From NCBI RefSeq assembly GCF_023065955.2, contig NW_026622985.1:70111931-70175930 (forward strand): a stretch of 64,000 nucleotides of DNA, written 5' to 3'. Below, piece after piece: positions 1-11,995 of this stretch; position 1 is the first letter of the stretch, and each line of letters starts with the position of its first letter. The translations under genes and the position numbers were made by a program. The notes below the pieces were generated by a model, which did not search any database, was not told the origin of the DNA, and was given only the letters and a program-made list of their open reading frames with translations. The DNA comes from Ursus arctos. Its lineage: Eukaryota > Chordata > Mammalia > Carnivora > Ursidae.

Positions 1-526
1 ACCCAAAGGTAGATGTGGGCTGATTCCTTCCTTTCTATGAATGTTTCCAAATACCTTATTTAGGAAACACGGGGTCTTACATTAATCAATATGTTTTCCT
101 TTGGAGTTTGAGACTAATCTAATTTTACAAAGATGCCAAATTTCTCTCTTTGTTGGGGAAAATGATATTGGTGCTCCCAAGAGGGTGGGTTGACCCCAGC
201 AAACATTTAATGCCTGTTCTGCAACCTGTTCTTTACAGACAGGAAATAAACAAATTCTGTACCACTGTTAGGGGACTCACAGTGATGATTCTTCCAGCAG
301 ATAATGGCGTGAAAACCTCTGTATTCCACAGTCCCTTTTGAGAAGACTTATTGTTCCTCAAAGGATCTACCATTTTAATAGCAATTCCATTTATACTACA
401 TCAGAAAAAACTAAATTCACCTTTGCCAAAAAGGCAAAATCACTACAGGAAGTTGTACTTCCTTATTTCCAAAACAAATATTTCCCATACAGAGAATATG
501 AACCAATTAAATAAAAATCTTCTTTG
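1..526. other. Intergenic sequence, nothing recognised
   Basis: Moderately AT-rich sequence up to the first SINE. I see no exon with matching splice signals and no repeat I can name. A 63-codon open frame at 150-341 has no recognisable product. Confidence 0.5.
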
Positions 527-538
527 AAAAAGCAATCA

Positions 539-735
539 GGGGTGCCTCGGTGGCTCAGCCATTAAGCGTACTGTCTTTGGCTCAGGTCATAATCCCAGGG
601 TCCTGGGATCGAGCCCTGCATCGGGCTCCCTGCTTGGCGGGAAGCCTGCTTCTCCCTCTCCCACTCCCCTTGTTTGTGTTCCCTCTCTCACTGTTTCTTT
701 CTGTCAAATAAATAAATAAAATCTTAAAAAAAATA
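539..735 (+). mobile_element. can-SINE (tRNA-derived SINE)
   Basis: A head of the form ggtgcctcggtggctcagcc is followed by a tRNA-related region, a CT-rich body and an AAATAAATAAA tail. It is flanked by a target-site duplication aaaaagcaatca (about 527-538 and 736-747), which shows L1-type target-primed insertion. Such elements are transcribed by RNA polymerase III and carry no protein. Confidence 0.92.
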
Positions 736-914
736 AAAAAGCAATCAACCTTTAAAAGGTATATTTGATGCTAATATAATAACACAAATTTTTAATGCTA
801 CCATTTTACTTACAAAATTTCTCTAAGTATTTACATCACTTACAATTTGGAGAAATAAACTCAGAGGAGTTTTGAGGAATAAGAAGCAAAGGGAACAATA
901 CTTTTTTTAAACTA

Positions 915-1125
915 CCTATATGCAAGGTGCTTTACATATATCATTTCACGAAATGCTCAGAACAAGCCTGTAGGGTCCATAGGATTATCTGATAGGTAAA
1001 AACTGAGACTCTGAGAGACCAAGTATGTTGTCCCAGATCGCGTTGATAGCGAGTTGTATATTCAGTACTTAAACGCAGGAATATCTGCCTTAACAGCCAC
1101 CATAATCTTTTCACACATTATATCA
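915..1125 (-). repeat. MIR SINE remnant (reverse)
   Basis: The order of motifs matches an inverted MIR: a degenerate 'gtgctttacatatatcattt' section, then a 'gataggtaaaaactgagact' section in place of the usual gatgaggaaactgaggc, then a stretch corresponding to the tRNA-like head. It is highly diverged, as expected for an ancient mammalian repeat. Confidence 0.6.
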
Positions 1126-1626
1126 TTCCCCACACTTCTTTTTTTTTTTTTCTCTTTTTTTCCAAAAGCAAATTTCTTATATCACGATGACTAGGGATAT
1201 ATAGTCAAGAATACATCACTTAAATTGGTAAAGATGTTCTTATGTACAAATCAAACTTATTTTTAAGTGAACAAGGGCGGGGTTTTTTTGCTATTAATTC
1301 TTTGTCAAATAATTTTAATAATGTGTAGTTTAAATTATTAAGTCCTCTTACATTTAAGGTGCATGTCCTAATTTGGACTTCAGTATAACAAATTTAAGCG
1401 GGGCACATAATAATTATAAGCCATTCTTCATATGTAGCATAAATGACACAGTGACCAGCCAAGTAGATAATATTATTCAAGGTGTTTTTCCAGCAGTGGT
1501 GATGGATTTGCACTAATTCATTCTTTCTTCTTTCTTTTGCTGGTTCTCTTGGGACCATGTGTATGTACTCACATTTGCTATAAAGTCTGTTTAAGATTGA
1601 GAGCATGAAAATAGTGCAAAGTGAAC

Positions 1627-1700
1627 TGGCCCACAAGGGGATTAAACCTATGACCTTGGCCTCATTAGTATCACGCTCAAGTCAACTGAGTTAACCAGCT
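1627..1700 (-). pseudogene. tRNA-Ile(AAU)-like pseudogene
   Basis: The reverse complement aligns end to end, without gaps, over all 74 positions of the canonical eukaryotic tRNA-Ile with anticodon AAU (about 18 mismatches by eye against the consensus I remember). The anticodon-loop core CTAAT, the variable region AGGTC and the terminal GGGCCA are kept. The acceptor stem keeps only two Watson-Crick pairs plus wobbles, two anticodon-stem pairs are mismatched, and the B box reads GGTTTAATCC instead of GGTTCGATCC. Most changes are C-to-T or G-to-A, the pattern of CpG decay in an inactive copy. No CCA is encoded and no poly-A follows, so it looks like a decayed gene copy or a very old tRNA-derived insertion and not a can-SINE. 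Confidence 0.72.
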
Positions 1701-1787
1701 GTGTTTTCTTAAGTCCAAGCACATATTTATTTGGTAAATACAGGAGTTTGAACTTCTTCAAGCCCCTTGGGGACCATTAAGCAGACT

Positions 1788-1905
1788 GCAACATTCATTC
1801 ATTGAACAGATACTAATTGAATACTTACATTGAACAAATCTTGTTCCTAGCAATCTGAGAGCTATCAAGCAGTGCAAGATTTGGCTCATGGTCACGAGGA
1901 ATTAC
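1788..1905 (-). repeat. L2 3' end remnant (reverse)
   Basis: A 'cattcattcattgaacagat' start followed by a decayed 'actaattgaatacttac' section resembles the inverted 3' end of L2 (cattcaacaaatatttattgagcacc). It is heavily diverged. Confidence 0.5.
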
Positions 1906-2324
1906 AAGTTAGTTAATTAAGAGGAGGAGACATATGCACAAGTAGAGTCTTATGTGATATTTAAGAGCCTGGACCTGGACACAAAGAAACTTGACCTTGA
2001 AACCTATATTAAACACTCAGTAGGTTGTAGTTAGTATGTTAAAGACTAGAAAGATGTGAATCAAAATTTTCTAATGTCCTAAGATTTTTCAATTTGTCCA
2101 GAACTAAAATTCCTCTCAATCCAAACTACCCATATTTTTCTTCTCCACTTCCACTAATGGTGTCACCATTCCTCAAACCAATCTCTATAAGCTCTAGTAT
2201 CCTTTCTACTTCCCCTCAATTAGATTCCAACATCTCCACTCTACTTCTTGTCACTTCTTTCACAAACTCTGTCAGTTGCCTGCACAGCCATCTCCTCACT
2301 CCTTCCTAAGTAAAGCTCTTAGGC

Positions 2325-2502
2325 GGGCTAGTCCCTTGCCAACCTCAGTAGCTCTTTGATTTGGTGTATTTCTTTCTAGGATCTTTCCATGCATCTGTCC
2401 CTAGCAATTCTAGTGGGCTAGTCCCTTGTCAACCTCAGTAGCCCTCTGATTTGGTGTATTTCTTTCTAGGATCTTTCCATGCATCTGTCCCTAGCAATTC
2501 TA
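2325..2502. repeat. 90-bp direct tandem duplication
   Basis: Two adjacent copies of a unit starting gggctagtcccttg lie at 2325-2414 and 2415-2502. I count only about three mismatches between them (gcc/gtc and agctctttg/agccctctg). The unit contains ttctttctaggatc and ends ctagcaattct. The duplication is more recent than the surrounding ancient repeats and is not a microsatellite. Confidence 0.93.
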
Positions 2503-2529
2503 CAAAGCATAGTGCGCTGGTCAAGTCCT

Positions 2530-2935
2530 GACTTACTTTCATTGGCTTTCCATTGCCTACCAAGTACTCATTAAATGGTCAACAGCTATATAAAAATTCC
2601 TCTTTGTTACTCCATTACTTGTATCCTCAATATTTGCCATTAAACATATCACACAAAGATCAAACTTCATGGTCTTCCCACCTGTCTTGCATCTTTCCCC
2701 TTTAGTGTCTTTGCTTATTCTAGTCTCTACTTCCTGAAACTCTGCCTATCCTGCAAAAAAGCCCAACTTAAATGTATCTTCCTTCAAATTAAGCCTGCTC
2801 TGATGCTCTCAGCATGAGACAAGCTCTCCCTCCCTTGTGCTCTAGTTACACTTCATTTGTTGTTTCATATAACATTCACTGTAGTGCATCTTCTACTGGG
2901 ATTATTTACATATGCCTCTCCTCCATTTCTAAAAT
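2530..2935 (+). repeat. L2 remnant
   Basis: The sequence follows the usual L2 3' region: a 'ttggctttccattgcctacc' section, pyrimidine-rich text with 'agtctctacttcctgaaact', and 'aagcctgctctgatgctctc'. The flanking stretch 2080-2320 may belong to the same element. It is non-coding and diverged. Confidence 0.55.
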
Positions 2936-4140
2936 AAATCCCTTATAGCATCTTACACATCACCCCATCTTACAACATTCTAACACAATGACTTGTTCAA
3001 CCTGCATGGTCCAATTCCCTATTATACCCTTTTCACACTTATACTATATATGATAAAGAACTGTACAAGATCTCCTAGTTCCTAAATCCTATTGATACAC
3101 TTAAGTTCTTATTTTTACTTGGCCTCTCTGCAGCATTTGGCATTATTCATCCCTCCTTTCTTTCTTTAAATCTCTCTTCTGTTGGCTTCCATAACAACCC
3201 CCCTCCATTTCATCTCCTATAACCTTTTTTCTTCTCAGCTTCTTTCATAGGGGTCTCTCCCTCACTTATCCTTAAAGTACTAGTATTCTCATGTTTCAAT
3301 TATTAGTCATGTCACCTTTTCATTTTATACACAATCTTTTTGACATATTAAATTTGACCATCAATTCCGCACACCCAACCTATTCCTTCCTTATTGAAAA
3401 ACATCAACATAAACTCAATCACTTAAGCTAAAAGTCATCTTAGAGTACTCCCCAACCTCATGCCAGCTAGCAGTGTATTATCTCAGAGCTCCAAATCCAC
3501 CCTCCATTGCCCTGCTTGTGGTATTAAAGCTGGACCCTGTAAAGATTTCTCCTTGGCCAGATGGCCCAAAGTTAAGCTTTGTCAGTGGAGGAAACTAAAA
3601 GGACATTGCAGAGGAAGGGGTTCTCTTCCTGATTACACTTTTCTTTCCTTTCTCCTTGGTCCTGTGCTGCCTGTCCTGTGTGGTACTCACCCCAAGGAGT
3701 TTCAGCAGCCTCCTTATGGGAGCTTCCCTGTGAGGTCCACTGGTGCTACAACCAGCTTCCCAGAGAGGCCAGCCATGAAGAGGCTACCCAGCAAGTTCAA
3801 CAACACACCTTCAGACAGCTTCCAAACAAATTCCACTAGCACTCAGAGTTTTATCACCACACTAGCAGATGGTTTTCTACTTGCTAGTCCCAGGCTGCTG
3901 CCCCTTGCAGAGTTCTTCACCATTCAGTGGGCTATAGAAACCCTCTCCACTGAGATCTGACTCTCAGCCTGTGGCAGGGGGTAGGGGCAGTGGCATTTTC
4001 AAATTTGTTCCTTTCTTGGATGCCTTATCCCAAGGGACCAGTAGCTGCTCCTTATATCCTTATATCTGCTATTCATATATTCTTTAGAGTTTTCTTTGCC
4101 CCTTCATAGTGAATTTCCTGTTATTAGTTAATAATTCTTT
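2936..4140. other. Non-coding interval with a 166-codon open frame
   Basis: This contains pyrimidine-rich, repeat-like sequence. The open frame at 3460-3960 (+) is the longest outside the CpG island, but its translation shows no domain, signal peptide or Cys/His pattern I recognise. It begins with an ATG in poor context. The stretch 3500-4140 together with 4363-4420 (…tttctgtctccagactggaa) reads like an old interspersed repeat of a family I cannot name, with the SINE at 4141 inserted in it. Confidence 0.4.
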
Positions 4141-4360
4141 AGGGGCTTGTGGGTGGCTCAGTTGGCTAAGCGTCTGCCTTCAGTCCTGGGATTGAGTCCC
4201 ACATCAGGCTCCCTGCTTAGTGGAGAGCTGCTTCTCCCTCTCTCTCTGCAGTTTCCCCTGCTTGTGCACTCTCTCTCTCTCTCTCTCTCTCGCTCGCTCG
4301 CTCTCTCGCTCTCTCTCTCTCACTCTCTGTCAAGTAAATAAAATCTAAAAGAAAAAAAAA
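4141..4360 (+). mobile_element. can-SINE with expanded (TC)n body
   Basis: Head aggggcttgtgggtggctca, a tRNA-like region ending in tcccacatcaggctccctgc, and a poly-A tail after gtcaagtaaataaaatct. The segment that normally reads ggctcaggtcatgatcccag is deleted. The CT body has grown into an interrupted (TC)n microsatellite at about 4271-4331. The target-site duplication is not clear. Confidence 0.88.
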
Positions 4361-5805
4361 TCTTTTCCCTGTTCAAATCACTGTGTGGTTTCTGTCTCCA
4401 GACTGGAACCTGATTGATGTTTCTCCCCTTCTCAATTCCATCTCCTGAGCATCTCTCAGTTCTAGCAACTTCTCTCCAGTCATGAAGTCCCTGCCTAAGA
4501 TCAGACCCTTGTTAATTTGGTTTTAAGTATAAGCCTCCTAAGCTATTGCCTTCTTCTAGCTTGGTGTTTTCTAGTACTTCTTCCCCAATACCAGGGAAAT
4601 CATTTTATAATGTGCACTGGGTATGAATTTCAACCCACCAACTCAAGTGTGGACAAAATGTCAAATTATTTTTCCTAAAACCTAATTAAATCTAACTTTG
4701 AGCAGAAAATCTTAGTTTTTATTGAGTTTCTTCTAATCTCCTTCACTCTATTCCTCCAGGATTGTATAGGGATCCCAAGAGTCTTATGGAGATTAAAATA
4801 TGATCTCTTGATGGTAGGTGGCACAGCTAATTCTCCCAAAGGATAGGAATCATTGCTGAGGCTGGTGGAGCTGTTACCATGAATTCAGCCTTTTAAGGGT
4901 ACCCCATCCTATTCCCTTCCTAAAGTCTGTCAGCTTCCTGGTATACTACAAGGGAATGGAGCACAGGTCTGCAAGGGCCCTGAAGACCTTTACCCTCTCC
5001 AGGTTAAAGGACCTCTTGCCTCTCCTCTTCCTCCTCTTAACAAGGTGAGGTTTCTCCCAATAAGATTTATTTCTTCCGGCAATTCTACTTTTAGACACTA
5101 AAACCCAAAACTCCTCCAGGCCAAGAAACACAAAATCCTGGCCACCTTCTAGAAATGGAAAAGGAGAGAAGAATACATGAAGAACAAAACAGAAATTAAT
5201 ATCTCACACAGAATCAGAATCCTTTTAGTCTAGAAAAAAATCTTCAGCCCTTTATGTTTCTGGCCAAGACATCTTAAATATGTGTTATATTCTCTCAAAC
5301 TCATTTTCTCTTTCTACAAATCTTTTAAAACTTTCAATAAAAAAGTTTAGGTTTTAGAGACACAATTTCTCAGACTTTTGGTATTTTATTTCTTGCTACA
5401 ATTCTAAGGTAATGAGCATAGGGCTAGCAGACTGAATTTGGCAAGCTGAAGCAGGCAAACAGTAAAGAAAGGGGGCAATACAAGGAGAAAATAAAACATC
5501 AGCTAATCTCTCAAAATATTATCCCACCAGACATTCAATAAACCATTCTAACACAAATGCAAATTTAACTTATCCCTGCCCGCTTATCATCCTTCAATAT
5601 TTCTCAATTATTTCTCGAACAAAAAGTCAGTTTTCCTGCATTTGGGCATGGCTCTCCTCAATGTGGCTCTTGATGACTTCTCCAGGCTCATATTCTTTAC
5701 AGGATTTGCTCCAAGCAAGCCTAAGCACTGACAGTTTCCTGGGACTTTCCTCCCTCTCACCTCATACTTTTTACTAACTAGTCCATCTTAGAAACATCTA
5801 GATTG
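4361..5805. other. Intergenic sequence, nothing recognised
   Basis: No exon or RNA gene could be supported. Short open frames here have no recognisable product. Confidence 0.45.
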
Positions 5806-5809
5806 TCTT

Positions 5810-6085
5810 TCAAAATTCAATTCAGGTGACAACTCCACCAAGAAACTTGTAGGCCTGCCCCCCACTACATCAGCCACTCCTTCACAGTGTTTCACATACC
5901 CTGTGCATTCCACAGTCATAGCACCTGCATTGCGTTTTATCATGATCTGGATTTTACATTTCTGTTTTCTGCTACCCTCTCTAGATTATGAGTTACTTCA
6001 GGGACAGGCAGTGTACGTCTGATTTCCGTATCCCAGAGCTAAAAGCAAAGATTGTTCTTGAATGTTTTCATGTTTGTTAAATCAT
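5810..6085 (+). repeat. L2 3' region remnant
   Basis: It contains the L2 landmarks in order: 'caggtgacaactccaccaag', 'ccactccttcacagtgtttc', and a decayed 'agattatgagttacttcagg gacaggcagtg' (L2: agactgtgagctccttgagggcaggg), ending near 'attgttcttgaatg'. Confidence 0.7.
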
Positions 6086-6632
6086 TTTATTAATTCCTCT
6101 CAGTTTGTACCAATAAATCTGAAGATAGGAGTGCTCTGAAAGATGCATTGTTCCATGAGATGTCACAACTGAATTGTCAGGCATTCTTTCATCTTTCTAA
6201 GAACAACTAAACTCATCTTTAATTTCAGCTATAAAAAAGGCCACTTAACTACTTCATCTTTCAAATACTACTTACAGCATCTGTTGTGATACAGTCCTGG
6301 GAAACTTCTAAATATAGAAAAGCATGGAAACCTCTCATTCTCCACACTTTTGGAAGTCAGGTGTGTGTTTTAGAATATCATAAATTAAAAGGGGTATGTA
6401 TGTCTTTCTGATGATCAGTAACGAAATTGCTGATGATTTGCATTTTTTGGCTTCTAGAATTTAGATTACGGAGTTTTCAGAAGGGGGAGATATTTTTCCC
6501 TTAAAAATGAAATGTTAATATTTTTATGTTGTTTGTGATTTTGGCAATCTCAAGAAATGCCATCTGGATTAACAAGATGAGGTATATTCTTTCGGGCTGG
6601 AAAATAGCTGACAATTTATAAAATGTTAGTGC
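6086..6632. other. Intergenic sequence, nothing recognised
   Basis: AT-rich unique sequence with no supported gene or named repeat. Confidence 0.45.
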
Positions 6633-6649
6633 AGAAAATGTGAGTTTTT

Positions 6650-6850
6650 GGGGCGCCTGGGTGGCGCAGTCGGTAGGCGTCTGCCTCCGGCTCAGGGCGT
6701 GATCCTGGGCGTTGCCGGATCGAGCCCCACATCGGGCTCCTGCGTTGGGAGCCTGCTTCTTCCTCTCCCACTCCCCCTACTGTGTTCCCTCTCTCGCTGG
6801 CTGTCTCTGTCACATAAATAAATAAAACATCTTAAAAAAAAAAAAAAGAA
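6650..6850 (+). mobile_element. Young can-SINE, bear-type
   Basis: It has the head ggggcgcctgggtggcgcag, an intact tRNA-like part, the cttcctctcccactccccct body and an AAATAAATAAAACATCTT-A(n) tail. A perfect 17-bp target-site duplication (agaaaatgtgagttttt at 6633-6649 and 6851-6867) marks both ends. The perfect duplication and near-consensus body suggest a fairly recent insertion. Confidence 0.96.
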
Positions 6851-7079
6851 AGAAAATGTGAGTTTTTTTAAAAAAACAACAACAACGAAGGCTATTAATT
6901 TAACTCAGCATGTAGCAAAAATACGGTAGGTGCTCAATATAATTTGTTCAATACTTGGCTGTCCAAAAGTGAGGTTATCCAAGTGCATTTTATTGTGCAT
7001 ATAGACCAACTTTCTTTTCTGATCATTAGGTAAACTGATGTCACATTTTTGCAAAGCAGCAATTCTGCTTGGTTCAAAA

Positions 7080-7205
7080 CTTGGTTCTGCCACTTTCTGT
7101 GTGTGAACTTGACAAATTATTTAACTACTCTTACTCAGTTTTCTCATCTGTAAACTGGATACAATAATAGTACCTACCTCAGATAATTGTGGTGATAATT
7201 TAATA
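7080..7205 (+). repeat. MIR SINE remnant
   Basis: Recognisable MIR core: 'ggttctgccactttctgtgt', 'tcagttttctcatctgtaaa', then 'acaataatagtacctacctc'. Only the central and 3' parts are present. Confidence 0.75.
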
Positions 7206-7340
7206 AATAACATCACTCAAAAAATATTTGTTTGCCTTCTGTCGATCGAGTGCCATGCTAGGCTCTTGAGATACAGCAGTGAACAAAACATCAAAAATCT
7301 CTATCCTCATGGAGCTTATATTGCAATTAAAATGCTTAAA
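7206..7340 (-). repeat. L2 3' end (reverse)
   Basis: The text 'aaaaaatatttgtttgcctt' … 'gagatacagcagtgaacaaa' … 'ctcatggagcttatattgca' is the inverted L2 3' region. It abuts the MIR above. Confidence 0.75.
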
Positions 7341-7457
7341 ACAGTGGTTTGCACATGAACATGGAGAAAAAGTTATCATCACTATTATTATTATACTATT
7401 ATTAATATGTGACCAGTAGCTGAGTATGTGCTGACTAGTAAGTAAATGCTGACAGTC

Positions 7458-7653
7458 TTTTTTTTTTTTTAAGATTTTTTATATTTATTTGTCAGAGAGA
7501 GAGAGCCAGCACAAGCAGTGGGAATGGTAGGCAGAGGGAGAAGCAGGCTACCCGCTGAGCAAGGAGCCCGATGTGGGACTCAATCCCAGAACCCTGGGAT
7601 CATGATCTGAGCCAAAGGAAACTGGCTTAACTGACTGAGCCACTCAGGTGCCC
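7458..7653 (-). mobile_element. can-SINE (reverse)
   Basis: Poly-T, then aagattttttatatttattt, a GA-rich body, and the inverted head gagccactcaggtgccc. A 15-bp target-site duplication taaatgctgacagtc lies at 7443-7457 (first base differs by alignment choice) and 7654-7668. Confidence 0.94.
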
Positions 7654-7668
7654 TAAATGCTGACAGTC

Positions 7669-9235
7669 CTTAAGCAATTGTCCAGGATCTCAAGTCATTT
7701 CTCTGTGGCTTGCCACACCCAAGGCTTCTGGATAAAAGGTTGTAGACCACTGCCCCACTAGGCCATGTCCTGGTCAGGGGAGGAGGAATGATTGAGAGGG
7801 GGAGGATTTCATCCATCTCAAGATGTTTAATATTAACAAGAATAATTGAGTATCATGGGATGTATTTTTTCCCCTTTGCAAAAGCCTAGGGAAAATAGGA
7901 TGGAAACATGAAACAAAACCAACTCAAGGCACAGAGAATGAACCAATCCTGAGAGATTCTACTTTAGCCAGCAGCACTTCTGGGGACATTCTGAAGAGGT
8001 TGATACATGTGGCACATGAATCTGAAAGGCAGTGCACGTGTGTAGGGAGGGGTATGGAAGCTCTAGGAATAAACAGATCTACCCTGATGCTCCATTTCCT
8101 CCAGAGCTTTGTACCAACTTGAACATCACATAAAGTACTTTTTCACAGAGAATGACTAATACAGGTAGCTTGCAATTTGCTTACAACTATTTTAGCTTTA
8201 TCCTGATTTTTCCAGTATTTTGTCTTTCCCTTCACAGCTTTTATCTTTCTCTTCCTCCTTCCCAACCTTTGCTTTATTGATTTTCCTCTACACTCTTAAT
8301 TATTTATTAGGTCATACTTTGGGGGAAACTTATTAAAATGATTTTATAAGATTCTTCTAAGCCTATTTGAAGGCAGGCACAAGTAAAGAGAGCATAAGCA
8401 ATGGTGGTCTTTTCAAATTGAACTTTACTACATCAGCAGGATTTAGACATGATTTAGCAAACTCACATTTGCACCCTGAACACTATCCTAGAGGACTCTC
8501 ACTGCCTCCAAACTCCTTGTCACATGAAGCCAGATGGACGAGGCCACCAACTAGTCACTGTACCTACACAATCCAGCCGGAACTTGGTTGACCTCTAAGC
8601 CCCTCTAAAAAGGTGGGGGTCTCCCAAATGAGAACAGATGCCCCCCAGAAATGCAGTTCAGTTGCCCTCCCAGTGACTTAAAGGGACCTGAGTCTCATAT
8701 TTCTGCAAACCTTAGTCACTTTCCAAGATACATGATCCCCCTGCCATTTGTCTGCCCCAGGACACTTATCCCCCAAATACTCTTTATTTCCTCTCCACTG
8801 ACCCAACTTTCCACTATTCTTCTCCCTCCCACACCTTCCACAGGTGCCCTTGGAAATCCTTTCATTGGTTAACACACCAGCCTCCTCACTAAACGTTCCT
8901 TCTACCTCCTTGCCAAGAGGAGAGAATGATGTTTTCTCCACACACTCTCAAGCTGAGTTGGGAGGTGAAGTCACTGTCCTCACAAAACTTCCTGCTCCTT
9001 TGAGGCTTGTGCCATTTTGCTATCTCTCCTGGTTCCTATTATCTTACAAGCCTCTAGTCATTTCTTCTTTCTACCAAAGTCTTAACACACCCTGTCTTCA
9101 TCCACTCTAAAAATCATAATTCTGGGAAAAATCAATCCCCATAAAAGGTAGCTAATCAGTGCTTCAGCCACCCAACATGTGAATAGAGTCATCAGCAAGA
9201 GTAAATCCATCCTTTTAAATTACATATGTGGTTGT
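7669..9235. other. Intergenic sequence, nothing firm
   Basis: No exon supported. The part from about 8640 to 9110 is pyrimidine-rich and may be an old retroelement remnant, but I cannot name it. Overlapping open frames there on both strands are short and unrecognised. Confidence 0.4.
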
Positions 9236-9418
9236 ATAATAACCTGCACTTCCTCAATCATAGCACTTATCACACTGTTGGCTTTCTTCCCAGTTAGACT
9301 GTGAGCTCCATGAGGGCAGGGATTTTGTCTGATTAATTTACTGCTTTTTTCCCAACCTCTTCCACAGTGCTTGACACAGAGTAAATGTCAAATAAACACT
9401 TGTTACATGAATAAACAA
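9236..9418 (+). repeat. L2 3' end
   Basis: A clear L2 terminus: 'agactgtgagctccatgagg', 'gcagggattttgtctg', 'acagtgcttgacacagagta', 'aataaacacttgttacatga', ending 'ataaac'. Confidence 0.82.
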
Positions 9419-11995
9419 TGCCCTGTGTTTGCCTCAATGGACAAAATGGCTCCTGGAGGCAACACAGCTTGAGAAATTCATGAAATCTATGGAAGTTAAA
9501 CTACTTTACATTCAGTAACATTGCAGAAGTGGACACCAAGCTACTCACATATTAGCTGTCTTTGCAACAAACAGTTAATAACTACTGACCAAAAAAAGCA
9601 AGAGGACCATTTACTTGACTAATGAAAAATTTATCTCAAAGGGAGTTTCCAATAAAGCTTTCCTGATGGTGTTTATGGCCATTTGTTATTTTTTTTTATC
9701 TACATGTAAACTGTTCTGATTGGTAAAGAAATCACTTTCTTTTGGACTAAGATAAGACTGATCCTGTTGGAAACAGCCTTCCTGGAGACTGTCCTGGCTA
9801 CATGCTTGGTATCCCCTGGACTTAAACCAACCACACTTTACTTGTAAGACAAGTAGGAAAGGCAACTATTTACCAAAATAAATGAATTTAGCAAGTATTC
9901 TTTGGATTTGATTAGTCTAGTTGTTTCAATACCACAAAGGAAAAAAATAATAATAATGAGGTCAGCATTGATACTCCTTGAAACTAATTAATTACTTAAT
10001 CTTATAGATTTACTAGTAGAATAGTTTAACTAATTAGGATATGTTTTTTAATGGTGATTTAATTTAATTATAATTTTTAAAATTGTAATCACAGTCCAGA
10101 GCACTGATGAAAGGTCATGCAAACTTGTTACAGAAGTAAACTGAAATCCAGGGTTCCTGGGATTCCAGTGCTGACTTCACAATAGTAGGCAAATATTTGG
10201 GAAAAGATTTCTCATGCAGAAAAAGCATGGCCTTCTTCTGGGCCTTCCTATGCAGCCTTCAGGAACATCACAGAGATCCTCTAAAATTAATACTTAATCA
10301 CGTAGCACAAATACACAATAACACTTCAGCTACCCACTGGAACCAAGAAATAGGTATTCTATTTAACAAGCTTTTTGAAAATAACCTGTTTTTATTATAG
10401 ACTAGATCTAGACAAGACTCGTTTACAAAGGATTTATAAAACAGTGCTCAGAAAAATTCTCTTAAATGCTTAGAGTAATATTAGTGCATTCCCCCATTAG
10501 GTGTCTTGAGAAATACAGAATTTTACCAACTACAGACCTTCAGTCTTATACCCTGACTTCTGAATTTCAATGTAAAGATAATCTCAATGAATTTTCATAA
10601 AAATGCAGAGGGTTTTTAGCCAAATAAAATCAAATTATGATAATAGCTACCATTTACTGAACACTTATTGGGTGTCAGGCTCTGTGCTCAGCTCTTTTAC
10701 GTGCATAATCTTTCCCTAATGTAGAAAGCTTGAGAAGTCCATGAAAAATGACAGGCATCTAAAAGAGAAAATTTGATTATGGAATATAAGCATGGAGTGC
10801 TGGCTGTGAAAAACAGTGGCATATGGGAGGTATTATTAAGGTAATAAGCCTTTAAAGATACAATCATAAAAACATAAATGTAGGAGTTAAATCAATTCTT
10901 CCCTTAAAATCAAAACTGCAGTCTTGGTAGGTTGAGAGCACAGAACCCTCGAGGAGCACTTGGGAAACGTCAGGGCAGGCTACCCAACTTCATCCCCAGA
11001 CTCTCCCTCTAACAGATTTCTCTGCATCTTTGGTAGAGTTCCCAGTGTGCCTTCGAGCGCAGGGTAAATCCGGAGTAACTGAAATATTATTATAGTAAGT
11101 ACTATTATTATCAAACAGATGCCAAGAAAGAAAATAATAAAAAGCAAAAACGAAGTATAAATCAAGTTGAGTTTTGAAGGTCTCAACAAGAAACTAAATA
11201 CAACTTTAAAAAATACTTATTAAATTAAAAACTTAAAAACTTGGATGTGAAGTAATTCCATGATTATGCATGTACCAAATCAGTATAACCAATCTACACA
11301 ATTATCAACCACAAAATAACTGCAATGTATTTTAAAAGAATAAACAAAAAAATAATTTATTTTCATCACAATAGAGACCAATGCAAATTTAAATGGATCA
11401 ATGTATGATGTGAAAGTGGAAACAAAACACATTTCACTGTTTATAGTACTAAAAGGAAATAAGAGTAATTAAGGAAAAATTAATATAGAACACACCCAGT
11501 AATTACCACAGCTAAAGTGATAAAATATGAACTGTGATTAGAAAAAAATCACACCACTAAAGAGATTACCTAAAGCTAAATGTGGAGATGATGAGAAATA
11601 TAAGTAAAAGAACCTAATTCCAATTGTAAATTAGTTGAGGTGCTTTTTAAACTATTTCTACTTAAGCAATATGAACCAAACCCAAATAGTGATCAAAGTT
11701 TATTTCTAACTATGATTTAACTGGGCACACATGACTTCCTTAGCACCACACTGTGAGTACCAACCCAATGAATGTCCATACAGTCCTGTTTAGGTCTTCC
11801 AGAAAAAAAACTTTTATAAGAATAGTAAAAAGCACAAAGATTTATGAAAACTGTTTGGCACTGATTTCTCTCTAAAAGTTCTCTGGGAACAGAGCTTGTC
11901 CTTTGTCAATGACAGAAAGAGGAAGAACTCTGACTCTTTAGCACAAGAATAGCAGCAATACTCTTAGCATGGCAATGGTAGCCTCATACTTTAGG
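9419..11995. other. AT-rich intergenic sequence
   Basis: There is no supported gene. A short inverted MIR-like piece (ataatagctaccatttactg … gtgctcagctcttttacgtg) lies at about 10635-10715. The rest is AT-rich unique sequence. Confidence 0.45.

Noticed and set aside
3460..3960. 166-codon forward open frame
   Set aside because: No homology or domain recognised, no promoter, splice or polyadenylation context, and the DNA reads like an old interspersed repeat.
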